A stretch of 32,999 nucleotides of DNA from Pseudomonadota bacterium (lineage in GTDB: Bacteria > Actinomycetota > Actinomycetes > Actinomycetales > Cellulomonadaceae): NCBI GenBank assembly GCA_021833345.1, contig JAKBFW010000011.1, forward strand, positions 1 to 32,999, read 5' to 3'. The translations under genes were made by a program, and so were the position numbers. Under the pieces are notes generated by a model that searched no databases, was not told the DNA's origin, and saw only the letters and a program-made list of their open reading frames with translations. Positions 26,813-32,999 of the stretch are shown here, in pieces. Positions within the stretch are counted from its first letter, which is position 1. Every line of letters starts with the position of its first letter.

Positions 26813-27685
26813 TCAGGAGAGCGGGCGCCCGGCCATCGCCTCGAGCCGCGCGATGCGCTGCGTCATCGGCGGGTGCGTCTGGAACAGTGAGGCCATGCCG
26901 ACGCCCCGGAACGGGTTGGCGATCATCAGGTGTGACACGTCGACGAGGCGCTGGTCCTGCGGGAGCGGTGCCCGCTTGACGCCGTACTCGAGCTTGCGCA
27001 GCGCCGACGCGAGGGCGAGCGGGTCACCGGTCAGCTTCGCGCCGTCCTCGTCGGCGTCGTACTCACGCGTGCGCGTGATCGCGAGCTGGATGACCATCGC
27101 GGCGACCGGCGCGAGCAGCGCGAACCCGATCGCGGCGAGCGGGTTCCCGCTCCGGTCCCGGCTCCCACCGCCCCCGAAGAACATCAGGAACTGCGCGAGC
27201 GACGTGATGATGCCCGCGACGGCTGCCGCCACCGACGACGTCAAGATGTCCCGGTTGTAGACGTGCATCAGCTCGTGCCCCAGCACGCCACGGAGCTCAC
27301 GCTCGTCGAGCAGCTGGAGGATCCCCTCGGTGCAGCAGACGGCGGCGTTGCGAGGGTTCCGGCCGGTCGCGAAGGCGTTCGGAGCGGCGGTGGGCGAGAC
27401 GTACAGGCGCGGCATCGGCTGACGTGCCGAGGTCGACAGCTCACGCACGATCCGGTACATCGCCGGGTACTCGATCTCGCTCACCGGACGTGCCTGCATG
27501 GCGCGGATCGCGATCTTGTCCGAGTTCCAGTAGCCGTACGCGGTCGACACCAGACCGAAGCCGACGAACAGGAGCAGCATGGTGGAGCTGCCGCGACCGA
27601 AGACCGCCCACACGCCAAGGAGCACGGCCCAGAGCACCCCGAACAGGGCTGCGGTCTTCAGACCGTTGAAGTGCTGGTGACCCAT
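26813..27685 (-). CDS. htpX: membrane zinc metalloprotease HtpX
   Basis: HtpX is a membrane-bound M48 protease that degrades misfolded membrane proteins. The protein is 290 aa when started at ATG 27685 ([17 protein letters not shown]); the frame is open to 27712. Two N-terminal membrane helices ([15 protein letters not shown] and [17 protein letters not shown]) come first. The zinc site HELMH follows with the third ligand Glu in [12 protein letters not shown], and two further hydrophobic segments lie between them ([20 protein letters not shown] and [20 protein letters not shown]). The family motif [14 protein letters not shown] is intact. Confidence 0.95.
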   Translation of the reverse strand: MGHQHFNGLKTAALFGVLWAVLLGVWAVFGRGSSTMLLLFVGFGLVSTAYGYWNSDKIAIRAMQARPVSEIEYPAMYRIVRELSTSARQPMPRLYVSPTAAPNAFATGRNPRNAAVCCTEGILQLLDERELRGVLGHELMHVYNRDILTSSVAAAVAGIITSLAQFLMFFGGGGSRDRSGNPLAAIGFALLAPVAAMVIQLAITRTREYDADEDGAKLTGDPLALASALRKLEYGVKRAPLPQDQRLVDVSHLMIANPFRGVGMASLFQTHPPMTQRIARLEAMAGRPLS

Positions 27686-27713
27686 CACGTGCTCGCTCTC
27701 TGCGGCCCACAAT

Positions 27714-27730
27714 GCTCACCGGTGGTGAGC
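27714..27730. promoter_or_regulatory. palindrome upstream of htpX
   Basis: GCTCACC-GGT-GGTGAGC (7-bp arms, 3-bp centre) lies about 30 bases before the htpX start. It could be an operator or an mRNA hairpin. Confidence 0.3.
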
Positions 27731-27848
27731 TCGACGCTGCCGGCCTCTTCCTCGTCAACGCCGATCATGCCAGCCGGGTTCCCCGACGGCCGCTGCGCGG
27801 TCGGCCGAGCACGGCCTCCCCGAGCACGGCCTTCCCGCGCAGGGTCGC

Positions 27849-29237
27849 TCAGCCGAGCAAGGTCTCGCCGAGCGCGATCGCGACCATCTCGTCCCGCGGC
27901 ACGACCTTGATGCGCTCGCGGCCTTGGGGTACGCCGAGGCTGCGCTCATGCGCATCGAGCAGCTCCCACGCCGACCACTCGACCGGCCGGACGCCGCGGG
28001 CCCGGAGAAACTCCGTGATCGCGCCCGGGTCGCGCTCCGGTGCGGAGAGCACCAACGCGCCGTCGGCGTCGAGGAGGTCCTCGACCAGGTGCGCGACCGT
28101 CTCCGACGCGTCGGACTTCGTGTGCCCGATCAAGCCGACCGGTCCGCGCTTGATCCAGCCCGTCGTGTAGACGCCGGGCAGAGGCTCGCCGTCGACGTCG
28201 ACGACACGTCCTTCACGGTTCGAGATCACCCCCGCGGCGTGGTCGAACGGGAGGTCGGGCAACGGGGACCCGAAGTACCCGACCGCGCGGTAGACCGCCT
28301 GGACGGGCCAGTCGCGCAGCTCGCCGGTGCCCGTCACGGATCCGTCGCCGGTCAGGACCGTGCGCTCGGTACGCAGGCCGACCACGTGCCCGTCCTCCCC
28401 GAGGACCTCGGCCGGGCGGTTCAGGAAGTGCAGGTGGATGCGTCGGCTCGCGGTGCAGTCCTCCGGCTCCTTGAGGGTCCAGTCCGTCAGCGTCTTGACG
28501 ACCTGCTTGGTCTGGTTCGAGGAGTGGATCGCGGACATCGACCCTTCGTCGAAATCGAAGTCCTCGGGGTACACGATCACGTCGACGTCCGGCACGTGAC
28601 CGAGCTCGCGCAGCTCGAGCGGGGAGAACTTGACCTGCGCCGGACCGCGCCGCGCGAAGATGTGCACGTCGGTCACGGGCGACTGCTTCAGGACCTCGTA
28701 CACGTTCGCCGGGACGTCGGTCGGGAGCAGGTCGTCCGCATGTTTCGACAGGATGCGGGCGACGTCGAGCGCCACGTTGCCGGCGCCGAGGACGGCGACC
28801 TCACGCGCCTCGAGCGGCCACGTCCGTGGCACGTCGGGGTGCCCGTCGTACCAGGACACGAAGTCGGCAGCGCCGTACGATCCCTCGAGGTCGATGCCGG
28901 GGATCGGCAGCGCCGCGTCGCGGATCGCACCGGTCGAGAAGACGATCGCGTCGTAGTGCTGCCGCAGCTCGGAGAGCTTGATGTCCGTGCCGTAGTCGAC
29001 GTTGGCCAGGAGCCGCACGTCGCCGCGCTCGAGGATCTTGTGCAGCGCGACGATGATCTGCTTGATCCGAGGGTGATCCGGTGCGACGCCGTAGCGCACG
29101 AGGCCGAACGGTGCGGGCAGCCGCTCGAACAGGTCGATGCTGACGTCGACGCCTGCCTTGGAGAGGATGTCGGCGGCGTAGATGCCCGCCGGGCCGGCAC
29201 CGACGATGGCGACGCGCAGAGGACCGAGGGTGCTCAC
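27849..29237 (-). CDS. fprA: ferredoxin/adrenodoxin-type NADP+ reductase (FprA family)
   Basis: A 462-aa FAD- and NADP-binding flavoenzyme that passes electrons between NADPH and ferredoxin, for example for cytochromes P450 or iron metabolism. The FAD motif is at the N-terminus (VAIVGAGPAGIYAADIL), the NADP motif is VAVLGAGNVALDVARIL, and the C-terminal block is TGWIKRGPVGLIGHTKSDASETV. I choose GTG 29237; the frame stays open 100 codons further but without conserved sequence. GGAAGG lies 11 bases before it. A good -10-like TACACT (29376-29371) suggests a leader of about 125 nt. It is divergent from the RarD gene. Confidence 0.92.
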   Translation of the reverse strand: MSTLGPLRVAIVGAGPAGIYAADILSKAGVDVSIDLFERLPAPFGLVRYGVAPDHPRIKQIIVALHKILERGDVRLLANVDYGTDIKLSELRQHYDAIVFSTGAIRDAALPIPGIDLEGSYGAADFVSWYDGHPDVPRTWPLEAREVAVLGAGNVALDVARILSKHADDLLPTDVPANVYEVLKQSPVTDVHIFARRGPAQVKFSPLELRELGHVPDVDVIVYPEDFDFDEGSMSAIHSSNQTKQVVKTLTDWTLKEPEDCTASRRIHLHFLNRPAEVLGEDGHVVGLRTERTVLTGDGSVTGTGELRDWPVQAVYRAVGYFGSPLPDLPFDHAAGVISNREGRVVDVDGEPLPGVYTTGWIKRGPVGLIGHTKSDASETVAHLVEDLLDADGALVLSAPERDPGAITEFLRARGVRPVEWSAWELLDAHERSLGVPQGRERIKVVPRDEMVAIALGETLLG

Positions 29238-29497
29238 GTGGGAGAGTGCCTTCCAGTTCCGGGAGACAGCCACGACGCGTACTCGCATGGTGGCCGTGCG
29301 GGCCCCGGTCCGGGTACCTGTCCTTGTGCGCAGTCGGCGAACCGAACGCCCGCATCGGGTGCTGGCGCCCAGTGTACGACCGGGAGGGCGACGCAGACAT
29401 GGCGTGCCCACCTGACGGAACGTCCGGCCCGTCGGCCCGGCCGACACGATGCGGACACGACCCCCGCAGGGTCCGACCTGGACCGTACCGTCAGGGC

Positions 29498-30439
29498 ATG
29501 AGTGCTGGCGGGTCGAACCCGCGACCGACCCCCGCACGGACCGGGCTGGCGCTGGGCCTGGGGGCCTACCTGCTGTGGGGCGGGTTCCCGCTCTACTTCC
29601 CGCTTCTCGACCCGGCGGGCGCGGTCGAGATCATCGCGCACCGGGTCGTCTGGTCCCTCGTGGTGTGCGTCGCGCTCCTGACGGTCACGCGCGGCTGGGA
29701 ACCGTTTGCGGCGGCAGTGCGCCACCGCCGGACACTGGCTCTGCTCTCGCTCGCGGCCGCACTGATCGCGGTGAACTGGCTCGTCTACGTCTACGCCGTG
29801 CTCTCGGACCAGGTCGTCGACGCATCGCTCGGGTACTTCCTCAACCCACTCGTCACGGTGCTCCTCGCGGTCTTCGTGCTCGGCGAGCGGGTGCGCCCCG
29901 TCCAGTGGGTCGCTCTCGGGTTCGGAGCGCTCGCGGTGGTCGTCATCGCGGTCGGAGCCGCGCGGCTCCCCTGGATCGCCCTCACCCTGGCCGTCTCGTT
30001 CGGCCTGTACGGGCTGATCAAGAACCGGGTCGGTCGGACGGTCACCGCCCTCGCCGGGCTCGGTGTCGAGACCGCGGTCCTCTCCCCCGTCGCGCTCGCC
30101 TATCTCGTGTGGCTGCAGGCCACCGGTACGGGACACTTCACCGGCTACGGCACGTGGCACGCGGTCGCGCTCATGAGTGCCGGCCTGCTGACCGCGACGC
30201 CCCTGCTTCTCTTCAGCGGGGCGGCGCGTCGGCTCCCGCTGCGGACGATCGGCATGCTCCAGTACCTGACCCCGGTCCTCCAGCTCTTGCTCGGGCTGTT
30301 CGTCTTCCACGAGCACATGCCTGCGGCGCGATGGATCGGCTTCGCCCTGGTCTGGGTCGCGCTGGTGATCTTCACCGTGGACGGGCTGCGCACGTCGCGC
30401 CTCGACGCCCTCGCCCAGCGCGCCACCGCCAGGTCCTAG
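29498..30439 (+). CDS. rarD: RarD/EamA family permease
   Basis: A 313-aa membrane protein of the drug/metabolite transporter superfamily with about 10 helices in two EamA repeats. Family markers are GAYLLWGGFPLYFPLL in helix 1, EIIAHRVVWSLVV, the NWLVYVYAVLSDQVVDASLGYFLNPLVTVLL region and LQYLTPVLQLLLGLFVFHEHM in the second repeat. The substrate of RarD proteins is not settled. A -10-like TACCGT (29486-29491) ends exactly 6 nt before the ATG and no ribosome site is seen, so the mRNA may be leaderless. It converges with the polyprenyl synthase gene, only 22 bases away. Confidence 0.9.
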   Translation: MSAGGSNPRPTPARTGLALGLGAYLLWGGFPLYFPLLDPAGAVEIIAHRVVWSLVVCVALLTVTRGWEPFAAAVRHRRTLALLSLAAALIAVNWLVYVYAVLSDQVVDASLGYFLNPLVTVLLAVFVLGERVRPVQWVALGFGALAVVVIAVGAARLPWIALTLAVSFGLYGLIKNRVGRTVTALAGLGVETAVLSPVALAYLVWLQATGTGHFTGYGTWHAVALMSAGLLTATPLLLFSGAARRLPLRTIGMLQYLTPVLQLLLGLFVFHEHMPAARWIGFALVWVALVIFTVDGLRTSRLDALAQRATARS

Positions 30440-30461
30440 TCGGAGGTGCCCGCTCCCGGGC

Positions 30462-31469
30462 TCAGGACGAACGGTCGACGAGCGACTCGGCGAACGCCGC
30501 AAGGGCGTCCTTGACGGCCCCGGCGGGCAACGGCGCCAGGAGCGCGACCGCCTCGCTCGCCCACTGCAGGGCCTGCGCACGGGTCTCGTCGACGACCGCG
30601 TGCACCCGCAGCGCCGCGACCGCCTCGTCGAGCGCGACATCGGACGAGAGGTCGGACTCCAGGAGAGCCACGAGGTCGCGGTCGGCGCTGCTCGCACCGC
30701 GTGCGCGCGCCCGTGCACGCAGCAGGAGAGCCGGCATCGTGGGAACCCGCTCGCGCAGGTCGGTGCCCGGTGTCTTCCCGGTGACAGAACCGGCGGACGT
30801 CAGGTCGATCACGTCGTCCGCGAGCTGGAAGGCCACGCCGATCTTCTCGCCGTACCCGGTCACCGTGCGCACCACGGAGGACGGGCAGCCGGAGAACATC
30901 GCCCCGAACATCGCCGAGGTCGCGATCAACGACGCCGTCTTGTCCGAGAGGACCTGGAGGTAGTGGGCGACGGCGTCCTCGTCGGGTCGCGGACCGACGG
31001 TCTCGTGGAGCTGACCGAGGCACAGCCGCTCGAACGTGCTCGCCTGGATCCGCACGGCCTCCGGTCCCAGTCCGGCGACCGTTGCCGACGCGCGCGCGAA
31101 CAGCAGGTCACCCGTGAGGATCGCGACCGAGTTGCCCCAGACCTCGTGCGCGGCCGGCGCACCGCGCCGCAGCGGGGCGGAGTCCATGACGTCGTCGTGA
31201 TAGAGCGTGGCGAGATGCGTGAGCTCGACGACGACGGCCGCGTCGAGCACCTCCGGCCGCTGCCCGTCGCCGAGCTGCGCCGTGAGCAGGGTGATGAGCG
31301 GGCGCAGCCGCTTGCCCCCGGCATTGACCAGGTGACGGGACGCCTCGTCCGCCAGGGCGTCCGCATGGCTCACGGAGTCACGAAGACGCTCCTCCACCAC
31401 CTGGAGCTTGGCGGTGAGCAGCTCGGCGAGCTCCGGGTCGGCGAGCGGGATGGCTGTCGATGACGTCAC
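30462..31469 (-). CDS. polyprenyl diphosphate synthase (long-chain, quinone side chain type)
   Basis: A 335-aa trans-isoprenyl diphosphate synthase that extends farnesyl- or geranylgeranyl-PP by isopentenyl-PP units, probably making the menaquinone side chain. Both Asp-rich sites are present (LYHDDVMDSAPLRRG and FQLADDVIDL), as is GGKRLRPLITLL. GTG 31469 overlaps the nuoN stop (GTGA), so it is coupled to the complex I operon; the open frame upstream lies inside nuoN. The chain length produced cannot be judged reliably by eye; hepta- to decaprenyl synthases share these motifs. Confidence 0.92.
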   Translation of the reverse strand: MTSSTAIPLADPELAELLTAKLQVVEERLRDSVSHADALADEASRHLVNAGGKRLRPLITLLTAQLGDGQRPEVLDAAVVVELTHLATLYHDDVMDSAPLRRGAPAAHEVWGNSVAILTGDLLFARASATVAGLGPEAVRIQASTFERLCLGQLHETVGPRPDEDAVAHYLQVLSDKTASLIATSAMFGAMFSGCPSSVVRTVTGYGEKIGVAFQLADDVIDLTSAGSVTGKTPGTDLRERVPTMPALLLRARARARGASSADRDLVALLESDLSSDVALDEAVAALRVHAVVDETRAQALQWASEAVALLAPLPAGAVKDALAAFAESLVDRSS

Positions 31470-32999
31470 GAGATGAACTTCGCCGCCTGCTGCACGATCT
31501 CGAGCACCGGAGAGGGGAACACGCCGAGCAGCACGGTGAGCGCGGCGCACACCCCGACGACGATCCCGGTGAGTCGACCGCTGACGACGGTCGTCCCGGC
31601 CGAGGCCGACGCCTCCGCGTCGTCCGTGAAGTACATCAGCACGATGATCCGCACGTAGAAGAACACCGACGCGGCCGAGACGAGCACACCGACGACCACC
31701 AGCGGGGCCGCGCCACCGGCCACCGCCGCCGAGAACACGGTGAACTTCCCGATGAAGCCGGCCGTGAGCGGGATACCCGCGAACGAGAGCAGGAACAGCG
31801 AGAACGCTCCGGCGATCCACGGATGGCGTCGTCCCAGGCCAGCCCACTGCGAGACGTGCGTGGCCTCGCCCAAGACCGTCTCCGAGCCGCCGACGGCGGT
31901 GCCGGAGCCCGCACCGACGAGCACCTGCGCGGTCGCCTTCTCACGGACGAGCGTCACGACGGCGAACCCGCCGACCGTCGCGACCCCGTAGGCCAGCAGG
32001 TAGAAGAGGACGCCGGAGATCCCCTTCGGGTCGAGCGAGACGACGCCGGTGAGCACGAACCCGGCGTGCGCGATCGAGGAGTACGCCAGGATCCGCTTGA
32101 CGTCGGTCTGCACCAGTGCCACGACGGTCCCGACGACCATCGTGAGGATCGCCACGCCCCACAGGGCCGGCCGCAGGTCCCAGACCAGACCGGGAAGCAC
32201 CACGTAGACGATGCGCAGCATGGCCCCGAACGCGGCGATCTTGGTGCACGCCGCCATGAAGCCCGTGATGGGCGTCGGCGCGCCCTGGTACACGTCGGGC
32301 GTCCAGGAGTGGAACGGCACCGCGCCGACCTTGAAGAACAGCCCGACCAGCACCAGCGCAGCACCGGCGAAGAGCAACGTGTCCATCCCGGTGACGGTCC
32401 CGATCGCCGTCGCGATGTCCGAGAACCGGACCGACCCCGCGAACCCGTACAGCAGCGCCGTCCCGAACAGGAAGAACGCCGACGCATAGGCGCCCAGGAG
32501 GAAGTACTTCATCGACGCCTCCTGGGACAGCAGACGACGACGACGCGCCAGCCCGGTCAGGAGGTAGAGCGGGAGCGAGAGGACCTCGAGCGCGACGAAC
32601 AGCGTCAGCAGGTCACCTGCTGCCGGGAAGATCATCATCCCGCCGGTCGCGAACAGCACGAGCGGGAAGACCTCGGTCTGGACGAGCCCCTGGCGGCGCG
32701 CGAGCTCCTCGTAGTCCGAGCCCGGCACCCCGGCAGCCTGCGGCGAGAACGCGTCCTCGCCGCTGCTGCGGTCGGCGATGACCAGGAGCGACAGCAGCGC
32801 GAGCGCCGCTACCGCGCCCTGGATCACCAGGGCCGGGCCGTCGAGGATCATCGCGCCCCCGAGGACGACCGTGCCGCCCGTCGTGCGCACGCCGTGCCAC
32901 AGGAGCGCGGTCGCCGTCACGGCGCCGACGAGTGCGACGAGCGACAGGGTGAGCTGGACGGGCCGACGCACGCGCGCAGGGACGAACGCCTCGACGAGG
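31466..32999 (-). CDS. nuoN: NADH-quinone oxidoreductase subunit N, 5'-truncated by the window
   Basis: NuoN is one of the three antiporter-like proton-pumping subunits of respiratory complex I. About 511 codons lie in the window and the frame stays open to the right edge (LVEAFVPARVRRPVQLTLS), so the true start is outside. There are about 13-14 membrane helices. The Proton_antipo_M core is clear (EVLSLPLYLLTG, then the SQEASMKYFLLGAYASAFFLFG block, FKVGAVPFHSWTPDVYQGAPTP, LAYSSIAHAGFVL and SFAGIPLTAGFIGKF). The conserved pump lysine in FKVGAVPFHSW is present. Its stop overlaps the polyprenyl synthase start. Confidence 0.95.
   Translation of the reverse strand, partial: LVEAFVPARVRRPVQLTLSLVALVGAVTATALLWHGVRTTGGTVVLGGAMILDGPALVIQGAVAALALLSLLVIADRSSGEDAFSPQAAGVPGSDYEELARRQGLVQTEVFPLVLFATGGMMIFPAAGDLLTLFVALEVLSLPLYLLTGLARRRRLLSQEASMKYFLLGAYASAFFLFGTALLYGFAGSVRFSDIATAIGTVTGMDTLLFAGAALVLVGLFFKVGAVPFHSWTPDVYQGAPTPITGFMAACTKIAAFGAMLRIVYVVLPGLVWDLRPALWGVAILTMVVGTVVALVQTDVKRILAYSSIAHAGFVLTGVVSLDPKGISGVLFYLLAYGVATVGGFAVVTLVREKATAQVLVGAGSGTAVGGSETVLGEATHVSQWAGLGRRHPWIAGAFSLFLLSFAGIPLTAGFIGKFTVFSAAVAGGAAPLVVVGVLVSAASVFFYVRIIVLMYFTDDAEASASAGTTVVSGRLTGIVVGVCAALTVLLGVFPSPVLEIVQQAAKFIS

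Overview
The window looks like the chromosome of a high-GC actinomycete, most likely a member of the Micrococcales close to Cellulomonas. The base composition, the gene order tRNA-Trp-secE-nusG-rplK-rplA-rplJ-rplL-rpoB-rpoC, the HadA/HadB-like pair near murB, an FprA-type ferredoxin reductase and a nuoN-polyprenyl synthase junction all fit. The genus is an inference; no 16S gene or database search was available. No CRISPR array, insertion sequence, integrase or phage gene was seen.

Left part (1-7944, all minus strand): the transcription/translation core. Reading 5' to 3' it runs tRNA-Trp, secE, nusG, rplK, rplA, terminator, rplJ promoter, L10-type leader, rplJ, rplL, terminator, rpoB promoter, rpoB, and the first codons of rpoC. 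The control elements between the units are unusually easy to see.

Middle part (8139-16905): an aspartate-type aminotransferase, an ABC-2 exporter (ATPase plus permease), and a broken NarL-type sensor kinase that once belonged to the exporter operon. Next is an intact operon of a Thr/Ala-rich secreted protein, an OmpR-class histidine kinase and its response regulator. Convergent to it is a second secreted protein with 18-bp coding repeats. Both secreted-protein genes have direct repeats with an 11-bp period (TCTCAT/TCTCACC type) in their upstream regions, as expected for an OmpR-family regulator. I infer a small two-component regulon of secreted low-complexity proteins, which is the most novel-looking system in the window. 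An adenosine deaminase family gene follows.

17018-25708 (mostly minus): an ECF sigma factor coupled to a membrane-anchored CU044_5270-like protein; murB; two tandem paralogous MFS transporters; a divergent LacI regulator with two near-identical palindromic operators between it and the transporters; HadB- and HadA-like hot-dog dehydratases; and tRNA-Met, tRNA-Thr and tRNA-Tyr with terminators.

Right part (25800-32999): a UPF0145 protein, YajQ, HtpX protease, FprA, a RarD/EamA permease, a long-chain polyprenyl diphosphate synthase, and a 5'-truncated nuoN that runs off the edge. The nuoN/polyprenyl synthase overlap joins complex I with quinone side-chain synthesis. Several genes (murB, the RarD homologue, the deaminase, the secreted protein at 11933) have a -10-like hexamer exactly 6 nt before the start codon, suggesting leaderless mRNAs.
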